Source: Aliikangiella coralliicola
GTDB taxonomy: Bacteria; Pseudomonadota; Gammaproteobacteria; Enterobacterales; Kangiellaceae
DNA: 64,000 bases
Reading direction: 5' to 3'
Assembly: GCF_007004725.1 (NCBI RefSeq)
Contig: NZ_ML660164.1
Location: 433,501-497,500, forward strand
In this document: positions 9,216 through 18,574 of the stretch, in pieces
Numbering within the stretch: the first letter of the stretch is position 1
Layout: each line of letters starts with the position of its first letter
The notes under the pieces: model-generated
The model's input: only the letters and a program-made list of their open reading frames with translations
Database searches by the model: none
What the model was told of the DNA's origin: nothing
Made by a program: the position numbers and the translations under genes

Positions 9216-9363
9216 TGAATTGCGTACCTTGAAAGGTGATTAATTATCTTATGCTAGAATAAGCTCACCGATTAGAAGGTGCAATTAAAAAAGCATTAGT
9301 GATAGACAATCGGTACTTAAACAGATATTTTCCAAACTTAACCGTATCACCTGAGTAACCACC

Positions 9364-9726
9364 ATGACCGAACAAGCTCTACATTCTGTTAGAGAAGATT
9401 ATGATCGATTTATCGATGAAGCCATTGCGACTGAAATTATTTGGGGGCTTAGTCACGAAGACGGATGGGCGAGTTGTGAGTCTCACGATTTTGAAGGGCG
9501 ATCGGTTATCCCTTTTTGGTCTGATGAGAAAAATGCAGCAGCTGCCTGTTGTGATGACTGGCAGGACTATAAACCTACACCTCTTCGAATGGATGAGTTT
9601 ATTGATGACTGGTTACACGGTATGCATGAAGATGAAGTGTTAGCAGGCATTAATTGGAATCGAGAATTAGTTGGGGTAGAAATAGAACCGTTAATGCTGA
9701 TCGAAGATTTATTGGAAGGTGAATGA
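9364..9726 (+). CDS. DUF2750 domain protein
   Basis: A 120-residue, very acidic protein with the DUF2750 pattern: WGLSHEDGWASCES, then VIPFWSDEKNAAAACCDDW, then LRMDEFIDDWLHGMHEDEVLAGINWN. The fold is small and cytoplasmic; no biochemical role is established that I know of. It overlaps the following racemase gene by four bases (ATGA), so the two are likely translated together. The ATG lies just after a weak purine stretch. Confidence 0.8.
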   Translation: MTEQALHSVREDYDRFIDEAIATEIIWGLSHEDGWASCESHDFEGRSVIPFWSDEKNAAAACCDDWQDYKPTPLRMDEFIDDWLHGMHEDEVLAGINWNRELVGVEIEPLMLIEDLLEGE

Positions 9727-10445
9727 GCGTTGAGACATTAAAAAACAGGCCATTAAAAACGATCGGCTTGTTAGGTGGTATGAGTTGGGAGAGCACTCAA
9801 ACCTATTATCGAATAATTAATCAGGAAATTCGGCAGCGTCTCGGCAAGATGCATTCGGCGCAAATTGCTTTATTTAGTGTCGACTTTGAATTGATTGAAC
9901 AGTGTCAGAGGCAGGGCAATTGGACTGAGGCGGGCAATATACTGGCTGATAGTGCGAAAAAGGTTGAGGCATCCGGGGCTGATTGCTTACTGATTTGTAC
10001 CAATACCATGCATAAAGTATATCAACAGGTAGAAGAGGCGATTAGTATTCCTTTATTACATATTGCGGATACAACAGGAAAATGCTTAATAGATCAGGGC
10101 GTTACCAAGGTGGGGCTGCTCGGAACAGCGTTTACTATGGAACAGGACTTTTACAAACAGCGACTTAGCGAAACATTTAACTTACAAGTTCTTATTCCTG
10201 ACCAGTTAGACCGACAGCTGGTTCATCGAGTTATTTATGAAGAGTTATGCCTGGGTGTCATTAGTGAGGCTTCAAGGAACCAGTATCGCAATATTATCAA
10301 TAAGTTAGCTGAACAGGGAGCAGAGGCGATCATATTGGGATGTACCGAAATAGGCTTGTTGATTTCCACTGAAGATGTGGATATCCCAATTTATGACACG
10401 ACGGAGATCCATGCACTCGCTGCAGTTGATTTTGCCCTGGAGTGA
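9723..10445 (+). CDS. Aspartate/glutamate racemase family protein
   Basis: The 240-residue protein opens with TIGLLGGMSWESTQTYYRIIN, the signature of the YgeA/aspartate-racemase family. The two cysteines used for proton transfer are both present: CTNTMH (Cys92) and GCTEIGL (Cys207). So a cofactor-independent amino-acid racemase acting in the cytoplasm is expected; YgeA-type enzymes have broad amino-acid specificity, and Asp, Glu or other residues are possible substrates. Its start overlaps the DUF2750 stop in ATGA. The product could supply D-amino acids, but no cell-wall gene is in the same operon. Confidence 0.87.
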   Translation: MSVETLKNRPLKTIGLLGGMSWESTQTYYRIINQEIRQRLGKMHSAQIALFSVDFELIEQCQRQGNWTEAGNILADSAKKVEASGADCLLICTNTMHKVYQQVEEAISIPLLHIADTTGKCLIDQGVTKVGLLGTAFTMEQDFYKQRLSETFNLQVLIPDQLDRQLVHRVIYEELCLGVISEASRNQYRNIINKLAEQGAEAIILGCTEIGLLISTEDVDIPIYDTTEIHALAAVDFALE

Positions 10446-10514
10446 CTTTTTAGTTGTAGATGCCTTAATTGAATCGCTGAAACTGGATATATGGGCGATT
10501 AAAATCGAATTATT

Positions 10515-10543
10515 TTGCGTTTTATCAAACATTTGGGTAGAAT
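10515..10543 (+). promoter_or_regulatory. Promoter of the yceD-rpmF-fab block, predicted near-leaderless
   Basis: TTGCGT (10515-10520), a 17-base spacer and TAGAAT (10538-10543). Transcription would begin about base 10550, only a few bases before the yceD ATG at 10553, and no Shine-Dalgarno sequence precedes that ATG. Confidence 0.5.
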
Positions 10544-10552
10544 CGCGCGCCT

Positions 10553-11089
10553 ATGCGTGGTTCCGAAGAAAAAAATCAGCTAAATACTAGCATTCAACCT
10601 TACAAACTTGCGACTAAAAATGGCGAGGTAAGGTTTAGTTGGCCGGTTAGTGATTTTCAGCGATTGTGCGAAATGCTGTACTCAGACGCAGGAAAGATCG
10701 ATATATTGGTTAAAGGCCATAACGATCATCGCCGACGATGTTTACTGGATACCAAAATAGAGGCCGATTTGACCCTGGAATGTCAAACTAGTTTCGAGCC
10801 GATAGGCTATAAAATTAATCGCGAAGTAGTCTATTGTGCAGTTGTTTCAGAAGATTATTTCGCAGATGTTGAGGAAGAATTTGAACCGGTGCTGATGGAA
10901 GACGGTTGGTTGGACTTAAAACAGGTCATCGAAGATGAACTGATTTTGTCAGTACCTATTGTGGCTAATAAGCCCAGTGAAGAACTTGATCAGAAAATGT
11001 CCTTTGGCGAGTTAGATGAAGTCGCCATTGAAATTGAGAAAAAGGCAAGCAATCCGTTTGCCGTATTGAAGAATTTAAAGAAAACTTAA
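10553..11089 (+). CDS. yceD: YceD/DUF177 23S rRNA accumulation protein
   Basis: YceD is needed for proper accumulation of 23S rRNA and is nearly always encoded just before rpmF, as here (16-base gap). The 178-residue protein has the DUF177 pattern: [33 protein letters not shown] and, later, the acidic stretch [22 protein letters not shown]. coli YceD is of similar length (173). The ATG at 10553 has no ribosome-binding site and sits directly behind a predicted promoter, so the mRNA may be leaderless. Confidence 0.92.
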   Translation: MRGSEEKNQLNTSIQPYKLATKNGEVRFSWPVSDFQRLCEMLYSDAGKIDILVKGHNDHRRRCLLDTKIEADLTLECQTSFEPIGYKINREVVYCAVVSEDYFADVEEEFEPVLMEDGWLDLKQVIEDELILSVPIVANKPSEELDQKMSFGELDEVAIEIEKKASNPFAVLKNLKKT

Positions 11090-11105
11090 GTTTAGGAGTA
11101 ATAAA

Positions 11106-11276
11106 ATGGCTGTTCAAAAAAACAAAAAGACCCGTTCAAAGCGTGATATGCGACGTTCGCATGACGCACTGGTCGACAACACATCATCATTGTCAGAAGA
11201 TGAAACAACCGGTGAAATCCACCGTCGTCATCACATGACTGAAGACGGTTACTATCGCGGTCGCAAAGTCGTTTAA
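11106..11276 (+). CDS. rpmF: 50S ribosomal protein L32
   Basis: A 56-residue basic protein, [20 protein letters not shown] and so on, ending GYYRGRKVV, which is bL32 of the gammaproteobacterial type, without zinc-binding cysteines. Good ribosome-binding site (TAGGAGTA at 11092-11099). It follows yceD in the standard order. Confidence 0.97.
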   Translation: MAVQKNKKTRSKRDMRRSHDALVDNTSSLSEDETTGEIHRRHHMTEDGYYRGRKVV

Positions 11277-11402
11277 ATTTTAAGTATCACTGGTTAAAAG
11301 CGTTTAATTTCAAGAAATGCATTAGATTGTCGATTGATATTTAGTTCATTTCAAAGAATTGCTGATAACCGATGTTACTTTCATTAAACATTTGACCCGA
11401 TT

Positions 11403-12440
11403 TTGACTCAAGTCATTATCGCAATAGATTGTATGGGGGGCGATTTCGGCCCCTCTGTTACAATTCCTGCCGTAAAAAAGGCGCTTTTGGCGCATCCGAA
11501 AGTCAGCTTTCAGTTGTTTGGCGATAGCCAATTAATTAACCAAGAACTTAATCACCACCGCGTTAAATCCCAATCTCAAATACAAATTTTTCAATCGGAA
11601 GATGATGTCAAGATGGATGATCCGCCTGCGCTTGCACTGAAAAATAAAAAGAAATCATCCATGCGACTGGCTTTAGAAGCCGTCAGAGACGGGCGTGCCA
11701 ACGCCTGCGTTAGTGCGGGTAACACCGGGGCACTAATGGGCATTTCGCGTTTTATTTTAAAAATGCTTCCAGGAATTGACCGGCCGGCTATTATTTCAGC
11801 GATCCCAACGCTGATTAATGATCATGTATATCTGTTGGACCTGGGCGCTAATGTTGAATGTGATGAGAAACGACTGGCACAGTTTGCCATTATGGGAAAT
11901 GAACTAGCTAAGTGCCTGGACAATATCGAAGAACCCACTGTTGGACTATTAAACGTTGGTGAAGAAGAAATTAAAGGGCATGAAAAGCTACGCAAAGCGT
12001 CTGAGCTGATAGGGTCTTTAGATTCGATGAATTATGCTGGATTTGTCGAAGGAAACAAAATTTTTAGCGGTGATTACCAAGTGGTCGTCACCGATGGCTT
12101 TACTGGAAATAATGTTTTGAAAGCGTCGGAAGGGTTGAGCCATTACTTGAGCATTAAAATTAAGAAAGCATTTGAAAGAAATTGGTGGACAAGGTTGTGC
12201 GGTTTGTTAGCCAAACCAGTCATTGGCGCATTTAAAGCTGAAATTAATCCGGAAAAATATAACGGTGCCTGTTTAATTGGCCTGCGGGGAATTGTCATTA
12301 AAAGCCATGGTAGTGCTAATATTAATGCCACATTTTGCGCCATTGAAGAGGCTGTGCAACAATCTCATGAGAAGTTACCGCAGAAAATTCGCGATCAGCT
12401 AGAGCGAGCGAGTGGCAAACTGTCTGATGCTTCGGCATAG
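11403..12440 (+). CDS. plsX: Phosphate acyltransferase PlsX
   Basis: PlsX converts acyl-ACP to acyl-phosphate, the first step of the PlsX/Y phospholipid route. The protein starts VIIAIDCMGGDFGPSVTIPA and contains ACVSAGNTGALMG and the C-terminal YNGACLIGLRGIVIKSHGSAN, all family hallmarks; 345 residues is normal. The only plausible start is TTG at 11403: the frame is closed by a stop at 11385-11387 and there is no ATG. There is no clear Shine-Dalgarno sequence. In E. coli fabH comes next; here a 372-base non-coding gap leads to fabD. Confidence 0.95.
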   Translation: MTQVIIAIDCMGGDFGPSVTIPAVKKALLAHPKVSFQLFGDSQLINQELNHHRVKSQSQIQIFQSEDDVKMDDPPALALKNKKKSSMRLALEAVRDGRANACVSAGNTGALMGISRFILKMLPGIDRPAIISAIPTLINDHVYLLDLGANVECDEKRLAQFAIMGNELAKCLDNIEEPTVGLLNVGEEEIKGHEKLRKASELIGSLDSMNYAGFVEGNKIFSGDYQVVVTDGFTGNNVLKASEGLSHYLSIKIKKAFERNWWTRLCGLLAKPVIGAFKAEINPEKYNGACLIGLRGIVIKSHGSANINATFCAIEEAVQQSHEKLPQKIRDQLERASGKLSDASA

Positions 12441-12812
12441 GAAAACTTACTCAGCGGAGCTAGTGAAATTCACAGCTGGTTAATGAGTTGTAATCAGAAA
12501 AAACAATTTAAAATTTTAACTAAAATTGCACCAGGTGAAATAAATTTGGTGAACAAACGATACCGAATAATAAAACAAATATGAACCGATAGGCTTAGAT
12601 GTTGGTCATAACGAAAACGGACTTTTGATACCAATTGAGTTTATCAACAGATTGATAACTGAAATGAGTCTTCGATGCCGGATGTGGTGTTTGAATTAAA
12701 AATATTTCAGGGTTCGGAATAGAATTTAAGATGGCAAAGTTGGCCGGGTGCTAAAATTGGCAGGTCAACGATAAACCAGATCAATATTAAAAGTGATAAA
12801 AAGGAACGAATA
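12441..12812. other. Non-coding gap between plsX and fabD (fabH position)
   Basis: 372 bases without a supported gene in either strand. I see no ketoacyl synthase III motif remnants. The last bases carry AAAAAGGAA as the fabD ribosome-binding site, so the region probably holds the fabD promoter. Confidence 0.6.
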
Positions 12813-13748
12813 ATGTCCAAATCTCAAGTTGCATTTGTTTTCCCCGGCCAAGGTTCGCAAGTGGTGGGGATGCTATCCGAGTTCGCAGAAGATGCTATTG
12901 TAAAACAGACATTTGAAGAAGCGTCTGACTCGTTAGGTTACGATATGTGGCAGTTAGTTTCGCAAGGTCCAGCAGAAAAGCTGAATGAAACAGAAAAAAC
13001 TCAACCCGCTTTGCTCACCGCAAGTACAGCCTTATGGCGACTATGGCTGCAAAATAATGAAACTCCTTCAGTAGTCGCCGGACATAGCTTGGGTGAGTAC
13101 TCCGCGTTAGTTGCGGCAAATGCGCTAGATTTCAGCACTGGCGTTAAATTGGTAGAGCGTCGTGGCGAATTTATGCAACAAGCAGTTCCTTCCGGTACAG
13201 GTAAAATGGCTGCAATCATAGGATTGGCAGATGACTTAATTGTGCAAGCTTGTGAAGAAGCAGCTCAAACACAGGTTGTGTCGCCGGTGAATTACAACTC
13301 ACCTGGCCAGGTCGTTATTGCCGGTAACGCGGATGCCGTTGAAAGAGCGATGGTTCTATGCAAAGAAAAAGGGGCGAAAAGGGCGCTACCACTGCCTGTA
13401 AGCGCGCCGTCCCACTGCTCGCTGATGATACCAGCGGCGGAGGCGCTTAGTGAGGTTCTAAGTGAAATAACAATAAAAGCGCCTGAGATTAAGCTAATAA
13501 ATAATGTTGACGTGGCAGCAGAAGTAGAACAATCGCGTATCAAAGATGCTTTGGTTCGTCAGCTTTATAGCCCGGTTCGTTGGACCGAGACAATTCAACA
13601 TGTTGCATCTGAAGGTATTGAAATTTTGGTGGAATGTGGGCCAGGAAATGTTCTTAGTGGATTGGCGAAACGTATTGATCGCAGTTTGACAAGTTATCAA
13701 ATGGGTAAAAAAGGCACATTCGATCAAGTGGTTGGAGCTCTTTGTTAA
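12813..13748 (+). CDS. fabD: Malonyl-CoA:ACP acyltransferase
   Basis: FabD loads malonate onto acyl carrier protein for fatty-acid elongation. The protein has the N-terminal FPGQGSQVVGM motif, the nucleophile elbow GHSLGEYSAL (Ser92), and the catalytic histidine region PVSAPSHCSLM; 311 residues is the normal length. Start ATG at 12813 has AAAAGGAAC nine bases upstream. It lies 151 bases before fabG and is read in the same direction. Confidence 0.97.
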   Translation: MSKSQVAFVFPGQGSQVVGMLSEFAEDAIVKQTFEEASDSLGYDMWQLVSQGPAEKLNETEKTQPALLTASTALWRLWLQNNETPSVVAGHSLGEYSALVAANALDFSTGVKLVERRGEFMQQAVPSGTGKMAAIIGLADDLIVQACEEAAQTQVVSPVNYNSPGQVVIAGNADAVERAMVLCKEKGAKRALPLPVSAPSHCSLMIPAAEALSEVLSEITIKAPEIKLINNVDVAAEVEQSRIKDALVRQLYSPVRWTETIQHVASEGIEILVECGPGNVLSGLAKRIDRSLTSYQMGKKGTFDQVVGALC

Positions 13749-13899
13749 AATTTTACATTAATATACGCCCCAATATTTTATATTAACCAACATTCAAATT
13801 GAGGCATGAATAGTTAATTGCGTTTCGGAACTCGGTATTATGTCGATGTCGAATAGCTTGAGCTAACATGCCGCCTAAATCGTAATTTTGGAGACCAAA

Positions 13900-14643
13900 A
13901 TGAGTGAAGCAAGATTAGCACTAATCACCGGTGCTTCTCGTGGCATCGGTAAAGCAATTGCGGAAAACTTGGGAAAATCAGGTTTTATTCTAGCGGGGAC
14001 TGCGACTTCTCAAGCTGGCGCAGATAATATCACCCAGGCATTTGCAGACGCTGATTTGCAAGGTAAGGGTTTTGTTGTTGATGTCTCAGATCCTGAATCG
14101 ATTGACCGCTTAATGACTGAATTAAAAGCAGAATTCGGTAAAACACCTGAAGTGTTGGTCAATAATGCCGGCATCACTCGCGATAACTTGCTGATGAGAA
14201 TGAGTGAAGACGAGTGGGATTCCATCTTAAATACTAATCTAACTTCTGTATTCCGCCTGTCAAAAGTATGCTTAAGAGGCATGATGAAAGCGCGATGGGG
14301 CAGAATTATTAATATTGGTTCGGTTGTTGGAACCACCGGCAATCCGGGACAGGCTAATTATTCGGCAGCGAAAGCGGCACTCATTGGTTTTAGTAAATCT
14401 CTGGCGAAAGAAATTGGGGCTAGAGGAATCACCGTTAATGTGGTTGCCCCGGGTTTTATCGACACAGATATGACGCAAGCGCTTGATGACGGTCAAAAAG
14501 AGAAGTTATCGGCGACAATTCCGCTGAATCGGCTGGGTAAGCCAGAAGAGATCGCATCGGCGGTAGGTTTTTTGGCATCTAACGGGGCTGATTATATTAC
14601 CGGCGAAACATTACATGTTAATGGCGGTATGCATATGGCTTAA
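13900..14643 (+). CDS. fabG: 3-oxoacyl-ACP reductase
   Basis: FabG reduces beta-ketoacyl-ACP with NADPH in the elongation cycle. It is a classical short-chain dehydrogenase: TGASRGIGKAIA for cofactor binding, NNAG, and the catalytic set Ser141, Tyr154 and Lys158 (IGSVVGTTGNPGQANYSAAK). The C-terminus LHVNGGMHMA is the normal FabG ending. The frame is open to 13888, but GGAG at 13890-13893 is the ribosome-binding site for the ATG at 13900, giving 247 residues. Confidence 0.97.
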   Translation: MSEARLALITGASRGIGKAIAENLGKSGFILAGTATSQAGADNITQAFADADLQGKGFVVDVSDPESIDRLMTELKAEFGKTPEVLVNNAGITRDNLLMRMSEDEWDSILNTNLTSVFRLSKVCLRGMMKARWGRIINIGSVVGTTGNPGQANYSAAKAALIGFSKSLAKEIGARGITVNVVAPGFIDTDMTQALDDGQKEKLSATIPLNRLGKPEEIASAVGFLASNGADYITGETLHVNGGMHMA

Positions 14644-14788
14644 CAGCCATCGGCGTAATAAGAAATTGTTATTCACGTGGTGAAGCGAGATTAAACCTTT
14701 ATTTTTAAGTGATTTTTGTGTTTAATATGGCTTCGCCAAATTCCGGCGTTTTGAGTTTAGATTTTATTGAAATTCGGTTTAGACTTTA

Positions 14789-14816
14789 TTGATATATAGT
14801 GGTCTGACCATATGAA
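14789..14816 (+). promoter_or_regulatory. acpP promoter with FadR/GntR-type operator core in the spacer
   Basis: TTGATA (14789-14794), 16 bases, TATGAA (14811-14816). The spacer ends with the perfect 11-base palindromic core TGGTCTGACCA (14800-14810), which is the FadR-subfamily GntR core TGGTCNGACCA. It lies about 95 bases before the acpP start. Promoter and site are seen; the regulator is inferred. Confidence 0.55.
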
Positions 14817-14908
14817 AAGGGCAGTTCGCAACTTGCAACTTTCCATAAAATGAATAAACTACACGCCTCAGCGTTTGCTGGATTAATTTTTAGAGGAAAA
14901 TATATATC

Positions 14909-15151
14909 ATGAGCACTATAGAAGACCGCGTTAAGAAGATCGTTGTCGAACAACTAGGCGTTAATGAAGAACAAGTTACAATGGAAGCGTCTTTTGTTGA
15001 TGATCTTGGAGCAGACTCACTAGATACCGTTGAGTTGGTCATGCTACTAGAAGAAGAATTTGATACTGAAATCCCCGATGATGAAGCTGAAAAAATCAAC
15101 ACTGTTCAAGCAGCCGTTGATTATATTAAGGCGAACGTGGAAGGCGCGTAA
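14909..15151 (+). CDS. acpP: Acyl carrier protein
   Basis: The 80-residue acidic protein has the phosphopantetheine site [13 protein letters not shown] with Ser37 as the attachment residue, and is a near-standard AcpP. It carries the growing acyl chain for FabD, FabG, FabF and PlsX encoded around it. Ribosome-binding site AGAGGA lies upstream with a longer-than-usual spacer. It has its own promoter and a strong terminator, so it can be expressed apart from its neighbours at a high level. The Ser37 pantetheine is normally added by AcpS; a separate Sfp/EntD-like transferase occurs at 35002-35778. Confidence 0.98.
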   Translation: MSTIEDRVKKIVVEQLGVNEEQVTMEASFVDDLGADSLDTVELVMLLEEEFDTEIPDDEAEKINTVQAAVDYIKANVEGA

Positions 15152-15175
15152 TCAGGCTCGCTGATTAGGTTTAAT

Positions 15176-15214
15176 AAAAGCTGCGATAGATATCTCTATC
15201 GCAGCTTTTTTTTT
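15176..15214 (+). terminator. Strong terminator after acpP
   Basis: A 13-base stem (AAGCTGCGATAGA / TCTATCGCAGCTT) with a tiny loop and nine T residues, 25 bases past the acpP stop. Confidence 0.93.
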
Positions 15215-15248
15215 GAGTGGTTAATTTTATAAAAAGGTATTAGCTGTA

Positions 15249-16520
15249 ATGAGTAAAACTGCGATGGAAAAATCTGCTATGAAAAACAGAGTCGTAGTCA
15301 CCGGTTTAGGAATGGTTTCTCCGGTCGGAAATGATGTTGAGACTTCATGGCAAGCTGTACTCGCCGGCCAAAGCGGCGCTGCTCAGATTGACGCTTTCGA
15401 GACTGAGGGTTTGGCAACAACCTTTGCTGCCAGCGTTAAAAACTTTGACGTAGAAACCTATATGTCTAAAAAAGAAGCTCGCAAATTTGATAGCTTTATT
15501 CAATACGGTATTGCGGCTTCGGTACAGGCTATTCAAGATTCAGAGATCGAAATCACGGATGAAAATGCCCATCGAGTAGGCGTTTGTATCGCGTCTGGTC
15601 TGGGCGGAATGCAAACCATCGAAAATAACCACAACCAATTATTACAGCGCGGACCGCGCAGAGTGTCCCCTTTTCTAATTCCTGGCTCGATCATTAATAT
15701 GGTCGCCGGTCAATTATCGATTATGTATGGTATGAAAGGCCCGAATATATCGATCGTGACCGCCTGTACTACCGGGGTGCACAATATCGGTCATGCGGCG
15801 AGAATGATTGCCTACGGTGATGCAGATGTGATGGTCGCCGGTGGCGCTGAAATGGCAACAACCCCACTGGTTATTGCTGGTTTTGCTTCTGCGAAAGCGC
15901 TGTCTACGCGTAATGACGCGCCGGAGCTCGCCAGTCGACCGTGGGATCGTGATAGAGATGGTTTTGTATTGGGCGACGGTGCAGGTGTCGTTGTTCTGGA
16001 ATCACTAGAAAGTGCGACAGCTCGCGGTGCTAATATTTATGCTGAGTTGACTGGTTTTGGTATGAGCGGCGATGCCTATCATATGACTTCTCCGCCCAAT
16101 AATGGAGAAGGGGCTGCAGCGGCGATGCAAAACGCGTTAAATGATGGGCAGATATCACCTGCTCAAGTCCAGTACATCAATGCTCACGGAACCTCGACTC
16201 CGACTGGCGATATTGCTGAAACTGAAGCCGTTAAATCGATTTTTGGTGATGATGCTAAATCTGTAAAGGTCAGCTCAACCAAATCGATGACAGGTCACTT
16301 ACTTGGCGCTGCAGGAAGCGTTGAAGCAATATTTTCTTTATTGGCATTGCGTGATCAAGTGGCACCGCCAACGATTAATCTGGACAACCCTGATGAGGGC
16401 TGTGATCTGAATTACGTTCCACACACTGCGCAAGAAACAGCCATAGACAATGTGCTGTGCAATTCCTTTGGCTTTGGCGGAACCAACGGATCGCTCTTAT
16501 TTTCTAAATTTGAAAAGTAA
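15249..16520 (+). CDS. fabF: 3-oxoacyl-ACP synthase II
   Basis: FabF condenses malonyl-ACP with acyl-ACP. The catalytic cysteine is in [13 protein letters not shown] (about residue 173 from this start), and the two histidines are in [11 protein letters not shown] and [12 protein letters not shown]. The N-terminus is ambiguous: ATGs at 15249, 15264 and 15279 are in frame; the last ([12 protein letters not shown]) matches the usual FabF beginning, has GGAAAA upstream and is a reasonable alternative. It directly follows the acpP terminator, so it may depend on read-through or a weak promoter in 15215-15248. pabC overlaps its 3' end. Confidence 0.96.
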   Translation: MSKTAMEKSAMKNRVVVTGLGMVSPVGNDVETSWQAVLAGQSGAAQIDAFETEGLATTFAASVKNFDVETYMSKKEARKFDSFIQYGIAASVQAIQDSEIEITDENAHRVGVCIASGLGGMQTIENNHNQLLQRGPRRVSPFLIPGSIINMVAGQLSIMYGMKGPNISIVTACTTGVHNIGHAARMIAYGDADVMVAGGAEMATTPLVIAGFASAKALSTRNDAPELASRPWDRDRDGFVLGDGAGVVVLESLESATARGANIYAELTGFGMSGDAYHMTSPPNNGEGAAAAMQNALNDGQISPAQVQYINAHGTSTPTGDIAETEAVKSIFGDDAKSVKVSSTKSMTGHLLGAAGSVEAIFSLLALRDQVAPPTINLDNPDEGCDLNYVPHTAQETAIDNVLCNSFGFGGTNGSLLFSKFEK

Positions 16521-17328
16521 TGCTCTTTTGGAATTCTACCTATTTGACAATACTGTTAATCCAGATGATTCCGCGTTAAATCTTGAACGCGGTTTTTTAT
16601 TTGGCGATGGCTTTTTTACCACCGGTTTAATTGTTCAAGGCGATTTTCTTCATCTGAAACTCCATTTGAAAAGGCTAGCGGATAGTGCACATAAGCTCGG
16701 TTTTAAGTCTTTTGATTTAGCTAAGTTAAAATCGAGATTAGAGCCGTTGTGTGAGCGCTCTACTAATGCTTGTATTCGTATAACTATTAGTCGACGGCAA
16801 TCGCAAAGGGGTTATCGCATACCCTCCGAAGAACAAGTTACCGTGGTGATTCAGTTGTCACCCTTACCGGGAATTCCAGATTTTGATTGTGAGCTACTTT
16901 TTGCCTCAACGCCAATTTCAGTTAACTCTTTTCTGGCTGGACTCAAACACTTGAACAGGCTTGATAATGTTTTGGCGGCAAGCGAAGTATCTGAGGTTTA
17001 TCAGGAATCTTTGTTGTGTGATGGAGAAACCGTTATTTGTGGTAGTCGCACCAATCTTTTTATCCACCAGGCTGGCCAGTGGTTCACGCCGACGCTAGAT
17101 AAAGCCGGTATCCACGGAATCACGCGATTGCGGTTAATAACGGCGCTACGAGCGGCTAATATACCAATCGAAGAAAGAAACCTCGACAAGAAGACAGTCT
17201 TAAACTGCGAAGCGGCATTTGTCACCAACAGCCTGTTGGGAATTTGGCCTGTCTGTAAAATTGAGAACAAAGCGCTTGCAACAGATTTAGTCGAACAACT
17301 ACAATCGCAGCTCAATTTTGTTCGATAA
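16510..17328 (+). CDS. pabC: Aminodeoxychorismate lyase
   Basis: PabC releases p-aminobenzoate from 4-amino-4-deoxychorismate for folate synthesis. The protein shows the class IV PLP fold: [14 protein letters not shown], then [21 protein letters not shown], whose Lys binds PLP, then [28 protein letters not shown]. No ATG begins the frame. TTG at 16510 (inside the last codons of fabF, giving an 11-base overlap) or TTG at 16528 are the candidates; the homologous region starts right after these. The fabF-pabC-mltG-tmk-holB order is conserved in gammaproteobacteria. Confidence 0.9.
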   Translation: MKSNALLEFYLFDNTVNPDDSALNLERGFLFGDGFFTTGLIVQGDFLHLKLHLKRLADSAHKLGFKSFDLAKLKSRLEPLCERSTNACIRITISRRQSQRGYRIPSEEQVTVVIQLSPLPGIPDFDCELLFASTPISVNSFLAGLKHLNRLDNVLAASEVSEVYQESLLCDGETVICGSRTNLFIHQAGQWFTPTLDKAGIHGITRLRLITALRAANIPIEERNLDKKTVLNCEAAFVTNSLLGIWPVCKIENKALATDLVEQLQSQLNFVR

Positions 17329-17335
17329 GTTGGCC

Positions 17336-18439
17336 ATGAACCTGAAGAAAATTATTTCAATTCGCTTTTTATTCGGCGCAGTCCTGTTTGCATTGTTTTT
17401 AACAACTTACTGGCATTGGTCGGCTTATAAAGCGTTTTTGCAAACGCGGTTAAATTTTGCTCAAGAACAAAACACACTAGTCGTAAAGCCAGGTCATGGA
17501 ATTAACTGGTTAGCTTATCAATGGCAGCAACAGGGCGTAATCGACAATCAATATTATCTGCGCTTTCTTTGTTGGTTAAATCCTGAATATAAGAATATCA
17601 AAGTCGGTGAATATGAATTAGAAGGTAATGAAACGCCAATTAGCCTTATGCAGAAACTCAGTGAAGGGATGGTTATACAGTATCCTTTTACTATTGTTGA
17701 GGGAACCACCAGTTTTGACATATTTAAGCAGTTAAATAATACCAGCGAGATCAAAAAAGATTGGCCCAAAGTCGGAAAAGGGAAGCGTACAACAGAAAGC
17801 CAGAACGAATTAAGTAGCGCAGAATCAAATCAACAACCATTTGACGAACAGGCATTACTTATCGAATTAAAAATTGAGCATCCAAAATTGGAAGGCTGGT
17901 TGTTTCCTGATACTTACCATTACGGTAAAAACACCAGCGCGATGGAACTGCTAAAACGCTCAGTGGCGCGAATGAGAAAGATATTAAAAGAAGAATGGAG
18001 TAACCGAGCGCCTGGGTTGCCTTATCAAAACGAGTACGAGGCTTTGATAATGGCGTCAATCATTGAAAAAGAGACTGGAATTGAATCTGAGCGGGAGCAA
18101 ATCGCCGGCGTGTTTGTGCGGCGCTTGCAGAAAAATATGCGACTTCAAACCGATCCGACAGTAATCTATGGAATCGGCCCCAGCTTTAATGGAGATATTA
18201 CCTATAAAGATTTGAGGACCAGAACGCCATACAACACATACGTGATTAAAGGATTACCGCCAACTCCCATCGCAATGGCGGGGCAAGCATCCATTCACGC
18301 GGCGCTCAACCCGGCAGATGGAGATGCACTTTACTTCGTGGCCACTGGAGACGGCGGTCATAAATTTAGCGCGACACTTGAAGAGCATAATAAGGCCCTT
18401 AAAGAATACCTGAGAAAACTACGGCAAAAAAACAACTAG
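17336..18439 (+). CDS. mltG: Endolytic murein transglycosylase MltG
   Basis: MltG cuts nascent peptidoglycan and helps end glycan strands. One membrane anchor (residues about 8-25, IISIRFLFGAVLFALFLTTYW) is followed by a LysM-like segment and the YceG domain. The signature region IIEKETGIESEREQIAGVFVRRLQ with the catalytic glutamate, and LQTDPTVIYG and YNTYVIKGLPPTPIAMAG, are intact. I use ATG 17336, seven bases after the pabC stop; TTG at 17318 would overlap pabC. Confidence 0.93.
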   Translation: MNLKKIISIRFLFGAVLFALFLTTYWHWSAYKAFLQTRLNFAQEQNTLVVKPGHGINWLAYQWQQQGVIDNQYYLRFLCWLNPEYKNIKVGEYELEGNETPISLMQKLSEGMVIQYPFTIVEGTTSFDIFKQLNNTSEIKKDWPKVGKGKRTTESQNELSSAESNQQPFDEQALLIELKIEHPKLEGWLFPDTYHYGKNTSAMELLKRSVARMRKILKEEWSNRAPGLPYQNEYEALIMASIIEKETGIESEREQIAGVFVRRLQKNMRLQTDPTVIYGIGPSFNGDITYKDLRTRTPYNTYVIKGLPPTPIAMAGQASIHAALNPADGDALYFVATGDGGHKFSATLEEHNKALKEYLRKLRQKNN

Positions 18440-18441
18440 CT

Positions 18442-18450
18442 AAGGAGGTT
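18442..18450 (+). promoter_or_regulatory. Perfect Shine-Dalgarno sequence without a gene
   Basis: AAGGAGGTT lies three bases past the mltG stop. The only start within reach is GTG at 18459 or so, followed by GTT and then TAA, so no protein is made from it. It is unusually strong compared with the weak sites of the surrounding genes. Confidence 0.4.
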
Positions 18451-18574
18451 TACTGCGCGTGGTTTAACTCGACAGAGCGAAGGGCTTTAACGTAAACTTG
18501 CATTTCATATTGAATGAATATTTTTTAGTGAATACTATTTCTTTAGAAAAATTTGGAAAAACGCATCTCAAAAT

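Noticed and set aside
12441-12812. Remnant of fabH
   Set aside because: No ketoacyl synthase III motif could be read in any frame.
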